NCBI RefSeq assembly: GCF_900094925.1
Contig: NZ_FMAY01000003.1
Location: 248,001 to 312,000, forward strand
Direction: 5' to 3'
Source: Kosakonia oryzendophytica
Lineage (GTDB): Bacteria; Pseudomonadota; Gammaproteobacteria; Enterobacterales; Enterobacteriaceae
DNA: 64,000 nt
Each line of letters opens with the position of its first letter. Position 1 is the stretch's first letter. The position numbers were made by a program, and so were the translations under genes. Positions 52,020-61,086 of the stretch are shown in pieces. Under the pieces are notes generated by a model that was not told the origin of the DNA, did no database searches, and saw only the letters and a program-made list of their open reading frames with translations.

Positions 52020-52553
52020 TTAGTTCGTTTGCCATTCGTGAACAATTGTTTCGACGGGTTTCACCCGCACGGGATTGCCCGGTACGGTGAGCGTTCGCCA
52101 CACGTCGTTATAGTGCTCAATTAACGTTGCCGCCTGTGCAGCCGGGCGGTTAGCCGTGGTGTGAGCATCCTGCGCCACCGTTATCGCATAGCCGCGGCTG
52201 GCGCCGTTTTTCAGGGTGGTATCAACACAGTAGTCCGTGGCGCAACCGCACATGACAAAGGCGTCAATATCCTGCTCGCGTAACACGCTTTCCAACTGCG
52301 TTTTGTAGAACGCATCGCAGGCAGTCTTGGTGACGTACAGCGCGCCCGCCGGTTGGTTCAGTTCCGGCAACAAATCGAACCCGGCGCTGCCCTCTTCCAG
52401 TCCACCCGCTTCGGCATGCTGAATGAAGATCACCGTGTCTGCGGCGGCTATTAACTGGTTGATGCGCGCCACGCACTGCTCGCGCTGAATACGTGGCGTT
52501 GCGAACACCCCGTTCTGCATATCCACCACCATCACTACCCGTTTACCTGCCAT
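52020..52553 (-). CDS. Cysteine hydrolase, isochorismatase family
   Basis: A 177-aa hydrolase with the family catalytic triad: D11 in VVDMQNGV, K76 in VTKTACDAF and C109 in GCATDYCV. The family includes nicotinamidases, N-carbamoylsarcosine hydrolases and isochorismatases; the substrate cannot be fixed here. The ATG at 52553 follows AGGAG with good spacing. It stands alone between sbmA and ampH; K-12 carries different genes here. Confidence 0.88.
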   Translation of the reverse strand: MAGKRVVMVVDMQNGVFATPRIQREQCVARINQLIAAADTVIFIQHAEAGGLEEGSAGFDLLPELNQPAGALYVTKTACDAFYKTQLESVLREQDIDAFVMCGCATDYCVDTTLKNGASRGYAITVAQDAHTTANRPAAQAATLIEHYNDVWRTLTVPGNPVRVKPVETIVHEWQTN

Positions 52554-52744
52554 TCTCTGACTCCTGCTTTCGGGGAAGAGAGAGGTTATCACATGCGCAT
52601 GCGGGCGCAGTCATAGGGAAAAAATTTCATATTTACCCATCGTTACGTATTAGGGCGAAAGAATACGCTTATTAGGGCTTTGCAACGGGACGCTAAGTAG
52701 TATAAATACGCTCTACCTTTCCCATTATTCTGTGGACCCCTTCG

Positions 52745-53902
52745 TTGAAACGTTGTTTGCTTTTTTCTGCGATGCTGTGCGCACTCAGCCTGACCACCGC
52801 CCGGGCGGCGCAACACTCTCCTGACCCGGTTTTTGCTTCGGATATCGTCGATCGCTACGCCAACCATATTTACTTTGGCAGCGGCGCGACAGGAATGGCG
52901 ATCGTCGTGATTGACGGTAATCAGCGCGTATTCAGAAGTTATGGCGAAACCCGACCGGGTAATAATGTACGCCCACAACTGGACTCGGTGATTCGTATTG
53001 CCTCACTGTCGAAGCTGATGACCAGCGAGATGCTGGTGAAACTGCTCGATCAAGGTATCGTGCGTCTGGACGATCCCTTAAGTAAATATGCACCGCCGGG
53101 CGCTCGCGTCCCGACTTACCAGGGCACGCCCATTACGCTGGTGAATCTCGCCACGCACACCAGCGCCCTGCCCCGTGAACAACCGGGCGGCGCGGCGCAC
53201 CGCGATGTGTTTGTCTGGCCAACGCGTGAACAGCGCTGGAACTGGCTCTCAACCGCCACGCTAAAATTCGCGCCCGGTACGCAGGCCGCCTACTCCAACC
53301 TGGCGTTTGATCTGTTGGCCGATGCGCTGGCAAAAGCGGCGGGGAAACCGTATCCCCAACTGTTTGAAGATCAGATCACGCGCCCGCTGGGCATGAAAGA
53401 CACCACCTTTACGCCCTCACCGGATCAGTGCAAACGCCTGATGGTGGCCGAAAAAGGTGCCAGCCCCTGTAACAATACGCTAGCGGCAGTCGGCAGCGGC
53501 GGTGTTTACTCCACGCCCGGCGACATGATGCGCTGGATGCAACAGTTTCTCTCGTCGGATTTCTACTCCCGCAACAGTCAGGCCGACCGTATGCAGACGC
53601 TGATTTACCCGCGTAATCAGTTGACGAAAGTGATCGGGATGGATGTCCCCGGTAAAGCGGACGCGCTGGGTCTGGGCTGGGTGTATATGGCACCGAAAGA
53701 GGGGCACCCTGGCATCATTCAGAAAACCGGTGGCGGCGGTGGATTTATCACTTATATGGCCATGGTGCCGCAGCATAACGTCGGAGTGTTTGTGGTGATC
53801 ACCCGCTCGCCGCTGACGCGCTTTACCAATATGAGCGACGGCGTCAACGACCTGGTCAGTGAACTGAGCAACAACAAACCGCACGTGGTTCCCGCCTCCT
53901 GA
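52745..53902 (+). CDS. ampH: D-alanyl-D-alanine carboxypeptidase/endopeptidase AmpH
   Basis: A 385-aa periplasmic penicillin-binding protein of the class C beta-lactamase fold that trims D,D bonds in peptidoglycan. A signal peptide (about 22 residues, ending ARA) is followed by the SxxK motif SLSK at 87-90, the AAYSN motif near 188 and KTGGGGG near 333. The start codon is TTG at 52745, giving the K-12 length and an intact signal peptide; no ATG or GTG would do this. Confidence 0.95.
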   Translation: MKRCLLFSAMLCALSLTTARAAQHSPDPVFASDIVDRYANHIYFGSGATGMAIVVIDGNQRVFRSYGETRPGNNVRPQLDSVIRIASLSKLMTSEMLVKLLDQGIVRLDDPLSKYAPPGARVPTYQGTPITLVNLATHTSALPREQPGGAAHRDVFVWPTREQRWNWLSTATLKFAPGTQAAYSNLAFDLLADALAKAAGKPYPQLFEDQITRPLGMKDTTFTPSPDQCKRLMVAEKGASPCNNTLAAVGSGGVYSTPGDMMRWMQQFLSSDFYSRNSQADRMQTLIYPRNQLTKVIGMDVPGKADALGLGWVYMAPKEGHPGIIQKTGGGGGFITYMAMVPQHNVGVFVVITRSPLTRFTNMSDGVNDLVSELSNNKPHVVPAS

Positions 53903-53909
53903 GGCAATA

Positions 53910-53945
53910 ACCGGGGCAGGCAGCATCTGCCTTTGCCCCGGTATT
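53910..53945 (+). terminator. Terminator after ampH
   Basis: A long stem ACCGGGGCA(G)GCAG / CTGC(CTT)TGCCCCGGT with a small loop and ATTT after it, eight bases past the stop. Confidence 0.65.
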
Positions 53946-54024
53946 TAACAGCGATTTTGGTAAAACAGCGCCCCCTCTTTTCAGTTACAATGGCACTATC
54001 TGTTCCACAAATATCAGGCATACC

Positions 54025-54996
54025 ATGACCGATTTAATCACTCGCCCTCGCCGCCTGCGCCAATCCCCCGCGCTGCGCGCTATGTTTGAAGAGACAACAC
54101 TGAGCAAAAACGACCTGGTGTTGCCGATCTTTGTTGAAGAAGAGCTGGACGACTACAAAGCCATTGAGGCCATGCCAGGCGTCATGCGCATTCCGGAAAA
54201 ATACCTCGCGCGTGAAATCGAACGCATCGCCAGGGCTGGGATCCGCTCCGTCATGACCTTCGGTATTTCTCATCATACCGACGAGACAGGGAGCGATACC
54301 TGGCAGGAAAACGGCCTGGTGGCGCGTATGTCGCGCATCTGCAAAGAGACCGTGCCGGAGATGATTGTGATGTCCGACACCTGTTTTTGCGAATACACCT
54401 CGCACGGTCACTGTGGTGTGCTGTGCGACCACGGTGTGGATAACGACGCGACCCTGCTCAATCTGGGTAAACAAGCCGTGGTTGCCGCAGCCGCAGGCGC
54501 AGACTTCATCGCGCCGTCCGCTGCCATGGACGGTCAGGTAAAAGCCATTCGCCAAGCGCTGGACGCGGCAGGCTTTACCGACACAGCCATCATGTCTTAT
54601 TCAACCAAGTTTGCCTCGTCGTTCTACGGCCCGTTCCGTGAAGCGGCAGGCACTGCGCTGAAAGGCGATCGCAAAACCTACCAGATGAACCCAATGAACC
54701 GCCGCGAGGCGATTCGCGAGTCGCTGATCGACGAGGCCGAAGGCGCAGACTGCCTGATGGTCAAACCGGCGGGCGCGTATCTGGACATTCTGCGTGACGT
54801 TCGCGAGCGCACCGGGCTGCCGCTGGGTGCTTATCAGGTGAGCGGCGAGTACGCGATGATCAAATTCGCCGCGCTGGCGGGTGCCATCGACGAAGATAAA
54901 GTGGTGCTGGAAAGCCTGGGCGCAATCAAACGTGCAGGCGCGGATCTGATCTTCAGCTACTTCGCCCTCGACCTCGCCGAACGCGGTATCCTCTGA
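54025..54996 (+). CDS. hemB: Delta-aminolevulinic acid dehydratase (porphobilinogen synthase)
   Basis: A 323-aa octameric enzyme joining two molecules of 5-aminolevulinate to porphobilinogen for haem and other tetrapyrroles. The zinc cysteines lie in [15 protein letters not shown], and the Schiff-base lysines lie in MSYSTKFAS and [11 protein letters not shown]. Length is one residue short of E. coli HemB. It is monocistronic. Confidence 0.97.
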   Translation: MTDLITRPRRLRQSPALRAMFEETTLSKNDLVLPIFVEEELDDYKAIEAMPGVMRIPEKYLAREIERIARAGIRSVMTFGISHHTDETGSDTWQENGLVARMSRICKETVPEMIVMSDTCFCEYTSHGHCGVLCDHGVDNDATLLNLGKQAVVAAAAGADFIAPSAAMDGQVKAIRQALDAAGFTDTAIMSYSTKFASSFYGPFREAAGTALKGDRKTYQMNPMNRREAIRESLIDEAEGADCLMVKPAGAYLDILRDVRERTGLPLGAYQVSGEYAMIKFAALAGAIDEDKVVLESLGAIKRAGADLIFSYFALDLAERGIL

Positions 54997-55013
54997 GTTA
55001 GCCCTGCCTTTCG

Positions 55014-55034
55014 CCCTCTCCCGCCGGGAGAGGG
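55014..55034 (+). terminator. CCCTCTCCC-family hairpin after hemB
   Basis: A perfect 9-bp stem CCCTCTCCC / GGGAGAGGG with loop GCC. It lacks a T-tract, so termination is uncertain; it belongs to the same family as the hairpin after proC. Confidence 0.45.
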
Positions 55035-55142
55035 TAGATGTGACAAAACATGCCATTTTGTATTGTCATATGTTCATTGTAATGAAACGTAAACGTCATC
55101 TTCTCCCTTTACTGTCTTCGCAAGACGGGAGGAGAAGCCACC

Positions 55143-56861
55143 ATGTTTAGTCTCGACAATGTACTCGACGACCTCTGGCCACAGGCCAGACCCGCACCCT
55201 GGCAAAAGAATCTGCTCAGACGCCTGCTTTATGAACGCGAGTTCCAACAATTTGCGGAACGCCATCCCCACCTGAAAGGGCTGGATATGGTTGAGCAAGT
55301 GCTTGAACACCTGCAGATCCGCTGCACCGTTCCCGCTCACGATCTTGAACAGATCCCCGAACATGGCCCCCTGGTCATTATCGCCAACCACCCCACCGGG
55401 ACGCTCGACGGGCTGGCGCTGATGTATGCCGTTTCCCGTGTTCGCCGCGATGTCAAAGTGGTCACCAACCGTATGCTGACCCACCTGGAGCCACTCAGTT
55501 CACTGTTCATTCCGGTGGATAACATGGGCGGACGCACGCGTAAATCGTCGCTACAACAGATGGAGAACCATCTGCAACGAGGCGGTGTGCTGATTTTCTT
55601 CCCGGCGGGAGAAGTCTCACGCGTAACGCGTAAAGGTATCCGCGATAAAAGCTGGCATACCGGTTTTATCAAACTGGCGAATAAATTCCGCGCTCCGCTG
55701 CTACCGGCATGGATCGATGCCCGTAACAGCGCACTGTTCTACGCAAGCGCAATGGTTTCGGACACGCTACCGCTGTTGCTGCTGATGCAGCAGATGTTTC
55801 GCCGCCGCAACAGCAACCTGCCGATCAAAATCGGTCAGCGCATTCCCTGGAATAGCTGGCATACGCCGCAACTCTCCTCACGGGAACTGGCCGATAAGTG
55901 TCGCAAGCATGTCCTGCGTTTGGGCAAGGGATTGCCCGGCCCCTTCAAAACCGAGTGCGCCATTGCGCGCCCGGAAGAACGGATCACCCTGCGCCGTGAA
56001 CTCAATAACGCCGAGTGCCTTGGCCACACGGCGGATGGCAAAATTATCTACCTCTGGCAGCGCAAGGGGCAGGAAGATGCGCCGCTCTTGCGCGAGCTGG
56101 GACGGCTGCGGGAGATTGCCTTCCGCGCGGTGGGCGAAGGCAGCGGTAAACGTCGCGATACGGATAAATATGACGACGATTACCTGCACCTGATCCTCTG
56201 GGATGAGAGCGATCTGGAAATCGTCGGCGCTTATCGCTTTATGCCCACCGCACAGCAGGTCGAAGCCCGCGGCATTGAAGGGCTTTATAGCCACAGTCTG
56301 TTCCACTATGACGATCGGATGGCGGACGTGCTGCGTAACGGCATTGAGCTGGGACGCAGCTTTATTCAGCCGCGTTACTGGGGACGTCGTGGTCTGGACT
56401 ATCTCTGGTCGGGAATTGGCGCATACCTGGCGCGGTATCCGCAATACCGCTACTTGTTTGGCCCGGTGTCAATTTCCGGCGGTATGCCGCCTGCGGCAAG
56501 GGATCTGCTGGTGGCATTCTACCGTTTGTGGTTCCCGGCGACCTGGCCGCTGGCCGCGTCACGTCGCCCGTGGCCTGCCACCATGCCGGACGTGCTGGCA
56601 CAGTTTACCGGTGAGGATTACACCGAAGATCTGACGCGTCTGAAATCGCTGCTTGGCAATCTGGGCTGCGGTATTCCACCGCTGTATAAACAGTATTCCG
56701 AACTGTGTGAAACGGGGGGCGTACAGTTTATTGATTTTGGCTGCGATCCGGAATTCAACAATTGTGTCGATGGTCTGGTATTGGTGGATTTGACCTACCT
56801 GAAAGCCAACCGCTACGAACGTTATATTGCCGCACATCTCCCCGAGCAGAAAGCCAGTTAG
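55143..56861 (+). CDS. olsF: Two-domain acyltransferase, probable ornithine lipid synthase OlsF
   Basis: A 572-aa fusion. Residues of about 60-260 are a PlsC-like O-acyltransferase with NHPTGTLDG at 82-90 (an H-x5-D variant of the usual H-x4-D) and FPAGEVSR at 153-160. Residues of about 290-560 resemble the OlsB-type GNAT N-acyltransferase (LIVGAYRFM-like core, ELGRSFI, LFGPVSISG). This order matches OlsF, described in Serratia, which makes ornithine lipids with one protein: the C-terminal half N-acylates ornithine and the N-terminal half O-acylates the product. The assignment is by architecture. A strong GGGAGGAG ribosome site precedes the ATG. K-12 lacks it. Confidence 0.75.
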   Translation: MFSLDNVLDDLWPQARPAPWQKNLLRRLLYEREFQQFAERHPHLKGLDMVEQVLEHLQIRCTVPAHDLEQIPEHGPLVIIANHPTGTLDGLALMYAVSRVRRDVKVVTNRMLTHLEPLSSLFIPVDNMGGRTRKSSLQQMENHLQRGGVLIFFPAGEVSRVTRKGIRDKSWHTGFIKLANKFRAPLLPAWIDARNSALFYASAMVSDTLPLLLLMQQMFRRRNSNLPIKIGQRIPWNSWHTPQLSSRELADKCRKHVLRLGKGLPGPFKTECAIARPEERITLRRELNNAECLGHTADGKIIYLWQRKGQEDAPLLRELGRLREIAFRAVGEGSGKRRDTDKYDDDYLHLILWDESDLEIVGAYRFMPTAQQVEARGIEGLYSHSLFHYDDRMADVLRNGIELGRSFIQPRYWGRRGLDYLWSGIGAYLARYPQYRYLFGPVSISGGMPPAARDLLVAFYRLWFPATWPLAASRRPWPATMPDVLAQFTGEDYTEDLTRLKSLLGNLGCGIPPLYKQYSELCETGGVQFIDFGCDPEFNNCVDGLVLVDLTYLKANRYERYIAAHLPEQKAS

Positions 56862-56873
56862 CTACTCGCCTCT

Positions 56874-56895
56874 CCCTCTTCCTGCCGGAAGAGGG
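56874..56895 (+). terminator. CCCTCTTCC-family hairpin after the acyltransferase gene
   Basis: A perfect 9-bp stem CCCTCTTCC / GGAAGAGGG around TGCC, 12 bases past the stop, followed by AATATTA. It is the third member of the hairpin family in this window. Confidence 0.55.
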
Positions 56896-57471
56896 AATAT
56901 TACCCATGCACCAGACGCAGATGCGCCCGTCGACTATTAAGTCGCGGATTATGCGTAAAAATCACATATAAAATAGGACGCCAGGCCATTATTTCCTCCT
57001 TCGTTAAACATACCCGAAAATTGCACTGAATTTTTTTGCTACAAACTAAATTGCCGGACAATTCAGGTCAACTGATTCTCATGGATTACATTTAACATCA
57101 GGCTCGTGCCTGAATAATATGCGAAATAGTTCACAAAAAATTATTAAAGCAAACTATAAAATCAACATGTTAAGTTAATGTGAAGCAATTCAATATTTTA
57201 AACTACAATAATATAATTAAAGCCTGCAATAAGAATAATAACTTAAGAATATTCGCATTTAATTTGTCTTTATTAGCTACAAAACACCTCCACCTTGTAA
57301 CAATTAATTATTTTCCTAACCCCGCGGCAATAAATTTACGCTTAAGCAACACATCCTCCAGTCGCGCAAACTTCACCATTGCAGGGCAGCGCGTGCACCA
57401 AAAATACGCCTGCAAGCGGGTCAGATTGATTACTCACACCTAACACAATGAATAATAAGACTTCTTTTTTC

Positions 57472-57488
57472 TGGCACTGCCTTTGCAA
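57472..57488 (+). promoter_or_regulatory. Sigma-54 (RpoN) promoter of eat-eutBC
   Basis: TGGCAC-N5-TTGCA with GG and GC separated by exactly ten bases, a full match to the -24/-12 consensus. The predicted start is near 57498, about 30 bases upstream of the permease ATG at 57527. It implies an enhancer-binding activator such as NtrC. Confidence 0.85.
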
Positions 57489-57526
57489 TCGTTATAGCAA
57501 GGTATTCAATGGCGAGGCAGTACACT

Positions 57527-58903
57527 ATGAGCACACAAACAACACTAAAAAGAACACTGGGCAGCTTCCGGCTGTGGGGGATCGCCGTCGGGCTGGTCAT
57601 TTCCGGGGAGTACTTTGGCTGGAGCTACGGCTGGTCGCAGGCAGGCACGCTGGGCTTTCTGATCGTCGCATTATTGATTGCAGCCATGTACTGCGCATTC
57701 ATCTTCAGCTTTACCGAACTGACCACCGCGATCCCGCACGCCGGTGGTCCATTCGCCTATGCCTATCGCGCTTTCGGGCCGACGGGTGGGTTTATTGCAG
57801 GGTTTGCCACACTGATTGAGTTCGTCTTTGCCCCACCAGCGATCGCCATGGCGATCGGGGCTTATTTGAATGTACAGTTTCCGTCGCTCGATCCCAAATG
57901 GGTAGCCTGCGGGGCGTACATCATCTTTATGGCACTGAACATCCTCGGCGTCGGGATCGCCGCGACCTTCGAATTGATTGTCACCCTGCTGGCGATTTTC
58001 GAGCTGCTGGTGTTTATGGGCGTGGTCGCACCGGGCTTCTCCTGGAGCAACTTCACCGCCAACGGCTGGGCGGGCGCAGACAGCTTCAGCGGACTGGCGC
58101 TGCCGGGCATGTTCGCCGCAATCCCATTTGCTATCTGGTTTTTCCTGGCCATTGAAGGCGCATCCATGGCGGCAGAGGAAGCCAAAGATCCACAACGCAC
58201 CATTCCGCGCGCGCTGGGTGGCGGTATTCTGACGCTGACAGTGCTGGCAGTAGGAGTCATGATGTTTGCGGGTGGTGTGGGCGACTGGCGTGCGCTGTCC
58301 AATATTAACGATCCACTGCCGCAGGCGATGAAAGTGGTGGTCGGCAACAGCAGCGGCTGGCTGCACATGCTGGTATGGCTGGGCCTGTTCGGTCTGGTGG
58401 CCTCTTTCCACGGCATTATCATGGGCTATTCCCGCCAGATTTACTCGCTGGCGCGCGCGGGCTACCTGCCGGCAAGCCTGGCGAATCTGAATCGCAAAAC
58501 CCGCACCCCGCATCTGGCCATCCTCGCCGGTGGCGTGGTCGGGATTGCCGCGATTTTCTCTGACTCATTAATCACCATAAGCGGTATGCCGCTGACCGCC
58601 TGTATTGTGACGATGTCGGTATTCGGGGCTATTGTTATGTATATCACCTCGATGGCGGCGCTGTTCAAACTACGCCGCAGCGAGCCGGAACTGGCGCGCC
58701 CGTTTAAAGCGCCGCTGTTTCCGTACGCGCCCGCATTCGCCTTAGGCATGGCAGTGCTCTGCCTGGTGGCGATGGTCTGGTACAACACCCTGCTGGCGCT
58801 GATCTTCGCCATTATGATGCTCGGCGGTTATATGTGGTTCCGTAAAACGGCGCACGCCCGCGAACGCGCCAGCCTGGATCCGCAACTGCGCGCGATTTCC
58901 TGA
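57527..58903 (+). CDS. eat: Ethanolamine permease
   Basis: A 458-aa APC-superfamily carrier of the ethanolamine permease type, with about twelve membrane segments. It begins with GSFRLWGIAVGLVISGEYFGWSYGW-like sequence, the subfamily hallmark, and has AIEGASMAAEEAKDP in the middle loop. It brings ethanolamine into the cytoplasm for EutBC. The ATG at 57527 is preferred: the alternative at 57509 would leave only about ten bases of leader after the sigma-54 start point. eutB follows nine bases after the stop. Confidence 0.9.
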   Translation: MSTQTTLKRTLGSFRLWGIAVGLVISGEYFGWSYGWSQAGTLGFLIVALLIAAMYCAFIFSFTELTTAIPHAGGPFAYAYRAFGPTGGFIAGFATLIEFVFAPPAIAMAIGAYLNVQFPSLDPKWVACGAYIIFMALNILGVGIAATFELIVTLLAIFELLVFMGVVAPGFSWSNFTANGWAGADSFSGLALPGMFAAIPFAIWFFLAIEGASMAAEEAKDPQRTIPRALGGGILTLTVLAVGVMMFAGGVGDWRALSNINDPLPQAMKVVVGNSSGWLHMLVWLGLFGLVASFHGIIMGYSRQIYSLARAGYLPASLANLNRKTRTPHLAILAGGVVGIAAIFSDSLITISGMPLTACIVTMSVFGAIVMYITSMAALFKLRRSEPELARPFKAPLFPYAPAFALGMAVLCLVAMVWYNTLLALIFAIMMLGGYMWFRKTAHARERASLDPQLRAIS

Positions 58904-58912
58904 GGAGTATCA

Positions 58913-60301
58913 ATGTATAAAACCACTCTGGCGCACCGTACCTACCGGTTCGCCAGCCTCAAAGAACTGATGGCAAAAGCCTCCCCGGCGCGATCCGGGG
59001 ATGTGCTGGCCGGGGTGGCGGCGCAGTCGGCGGAAGAGCGAATGGCGGCAAAAATCGCCCTCGCGGATGTGCCGCTGCGCGATATCCTCGCCACCCCGTT
59101 AATTCCTTATGAAACGGATGAGGTCACGCGCCTTATTATTGATACTCACGACAGCGCCGCTTTCGCGCTGATAGCCCACCTGACGGTGGGGGATTTTCGC
59201 GACTGGCTACTGGCGGACAGCACTGACACAGCCATGTTGAGCCATGTTGCCCGCGCCATCACCCCGGAAATGGCCGCCGCCGTCAGCAAACTGATGCGCA
59301 ACCAGGATTTGATCCTCGCCGCCAGCAAATGCAGCGTGATTACCCGCTTTCGTAATACCATCGGTCTGCCGGGTCATCTCAGCGTGCGCTTGCAGCCCAA
59401 CCACCCGACCGATGATCTGAAAGGTATCGCCGCCAGCATGCTTGATGGGTTGTTGTACGGCGCAGGAGATGCCGTCGTTGGCATCAACCCCGCCAGCGAC
59501 AGCCTGCCAGTCCTGGAAAAGCTCAATCATATGATGGCGGACATTATTGACCGCTTCGCTATTCCCACCCAGTCGTGCGTACTGACCCATGTCACCAACA
59601 CCGTGCAATTGATCGAACGCGGTGCACCGGTGGATTTGGTGTTCCAGTCGGTAGCGGGCAGCGAAGCGGCGAACAGCGGTTTCGGCATCAATCTCGCCCT
59701 GTTGCAGGAGGCGCACGAAGCGGCATTAAGCCTGAAACGCGGCACGCTGGGCAACAACGTCATGTACTTTGAAACCGGCCAGGGCAGTTGCCTCTCCGCC
59801 AATGCCCATCACGGCGTCGATCAGCAGACCTGTGAGGCGCGCGCCTATGCCGTCGCCCGGCATTTTAACCCATTGCTGGTGAATACTGTGGTCGGCTTTA
59901 TTGGCCCGGAATATCTCTACGACGGCAAACAGATCATCCGCGCCGGGCTGGAAGACCACTTCTGCGGCAAACTGATGGGGCTGCCGATTGGCTGTGATGT
60001 CTGCTATACCAACCATGCCGAAGCGGATCAGGACGACATGGACACCCTGCTAACGCTGCTGTGCACTGCCGGACTGACCTTCCTGATTGGCGTGCCAGGG
60101 GCGGATGACATCATGCTCAATTATCAGAGTACCTCGTTTCACGATGCGCTCTACGCCCGCCGCCTGCTGGGACTAAAACATGCTCCCGAGTTCGCCGCAT
60201 GGCTTACCCGCATGCAGATTATCGACACCCACGGGCAGCTTCGCCTGACCGGTGCAAACCACCCGCTGCTGGCTGCATTACCGCAAGGAGCACATGTATG
60301 A
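58913..60301 (+). CDS. eutB: Ethanolamine ammonia-lyase large subunit
   Basis: A 462-aa catalytic subunit of the adenosylcobalamin-dependent lyase that converts ethanolamine to acetaldehyde and ammonia. The TIM-barrel core is conserved with E. coli EutB: FETGQGSCLSANAHHGVDQ, VVGFIGPEYLYDGKQIIRAGLEDHF and GDDIMLNYQ-like segments are present. GAGGAG precedes the ATG. It overlaps eutC by four bases (ATGA). No reactivase eutA or cobalamin adenosyltransferase eutT is adjacent, so these functions must come from elsewhere. Confidence 0.95.
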   Translation: MYKTTLAHRTYRFASLKELMAKASPARSGDVLAGVAAQSAEERMAAKIALADVPLRDILATPLIPYETDEVTRLIIDTHDSAAFALIAHLTVGDFRDWLLADSTDTAMLSHVARAITPEMAAAVSKLMRNQDLILAASKCSVITRFRNTIGLPGHLSVRLQPNHPTDDLKGIAASMLDGLLYGAGDAVVGINPASDSLPVLEKLNHMMADIIDRFAIPTQSCVLTHVTNTVQLIERGAPVDLVFQSVAGSEAANSGFGINLALLQEAHEAALSLKRGTLGNNVMYFETGQGSCLSANAHHGVDQQTCEARAYAVARHFNPLLVNTVVGFIGPEYLYDGKQIIRAGLEDHFCGKLMGLPIGCDVCYTNHAEADQDDMDTLLTLLCTAGLTFLIGVPGADDIMLNYQSTSFHDALYARRLLGLKHAPEFAAWLTRMQIIDTHGQLRLTGANHPLLAALPQGAHV

Positions 60302-61077
60302 ACGGTCCCGATGCCTGGACACTGTTGCGCGAATTCACTGATGCGCGTATCGCGCTTGGCCGCAGCGGAGCCAGTTTGCCCACGCGCGAAGTGCTTAACT
60401 TCGGTCTGGCCCATGCACAGGCGCGCGATGCCATTCACCAACCGTTCGACAGCGAAACGCTGGCGCGCCAGTTACATGAACGGGGGTTGAACACGCTGGA
60501 GGCTCACAGCGCCGCCCCGGACAGACACACCTATCTCAATCGCCCGGATCTGGGAAGAATGCTCAGCGACGAGAGCCGCCAGGCTTTGGCGGCGCACCGC
60601 CCTCCTGCTCATGACCTGTTGCTGGTCATTGGCGACGGGTTGTCGTCACATGCGGTACACCGTCAGTCGGTGGGACTCATCAGCGCCCTGTTGCCCTATT
60701 TACAGACGCTGGGAATCTCGCTTGGTCCGGTGGTGCTGGCGCACCAGTCTCGCGTGGCATTGGGCGATGACATCGGCGAAACGCTGGGCAGTAAGGCGGT
60801 TGCGATCCTGATCGGCGAGCGCCCAGGTTTATCCTCACCGGACAGCCTTGGCGTTTACCTGACCTGGAAACCCGAGCGGCAACGCATTGAGTCCGAGCGC
60901 AACTGCATTTCGAACATTCGCCCGGAAGGGCTGGGCTACGATGCCGCCGCCTTTAAACTGGCGTGGTTGCTGGAACAGGCTTTTTTACGCCGCCTGACCG
61001 GCGTACGGTTGAAGGACGAAAGCGACAATCCCGCGCTGCATGGTCGGGTTACACCACGTATGCCCGCTCACCACTGA
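60298..61077 (+). CDS. eutC: Ethanolamine ammonia-lyase small subunit
   Basis: A 259-aa subunit that helps form the cobalamin site of the lyase. Conserved segments are HTYLNRPDLGRML, VIGDGLSSHAVH, ILIGERPGLSSPDSLG and ERNCISNI. It starts directly at MNGPDAWTLLREFTDARIALGRSG. The long N-terminal extension of E. coli EutC (295 aa), which directs the enzyme into the Eut microcompartment, is absent. AAGGAG lies seven bases before the ATG. Confidence 0.94.
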   Translation: MNGPDAWTLLREFTDARIALGRSGASLPTREVLNFGLAHAQARDAIHQPFDSETLARQLHERGLNTLEAHSAAPDRHTYLNRPDLGRMLSDESRQALAAHRPPAHDLLLVIGDGLSSHAVHRQSVGLISALLPYLQTLGISLGPVVLAHQSRVALGDDIGETLGSKAVAILIGERPGLSSPDSLGVYLTWKPERQRIESERNCISNIRPEGLGYDAAAFKLAWLLEQAFLRRLTGVRLKDESDNPALHGRVTPRMPAHH

Positions 61078-61086
61078 CAAACCGGT

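Larger units (their letters stand above)
56862..57526. other. AT-rich spacer with the eat-eutBC control region
   Basis: Of about 665 bases, roughly 56970-57340 is markedly AT-rich against the GC-rich coding flanks. I find no supported gene: an 87-codon GTG-initiated frame at 57180 has no ribosome site and an Asn/Lys/Leu-rich composition. The right part holds the sigma-54 promoter, and upstream of it TTGCAG (57379), TGCACC (57394) and TGCAAG (57411), which resemble halves of an NtrC-type enhancer. Confidence 0.5.

Noticed and set aside
55063-55080. Possible Pho box upstream of the OlsF-like gene
   Set aside because: TTGTCATA fits one half of the PhoB site, but the second repeat 11 bases on does not match, so it is not listed as a feature.
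57180-57443. 87-codon GTG-initiated frame in the AT-rich spacer
   Set aside because: No ribosome site, composition dominated by Asn, Lys and Leu as expected from AT-rich noncoding DNA, and no recognisable motif.
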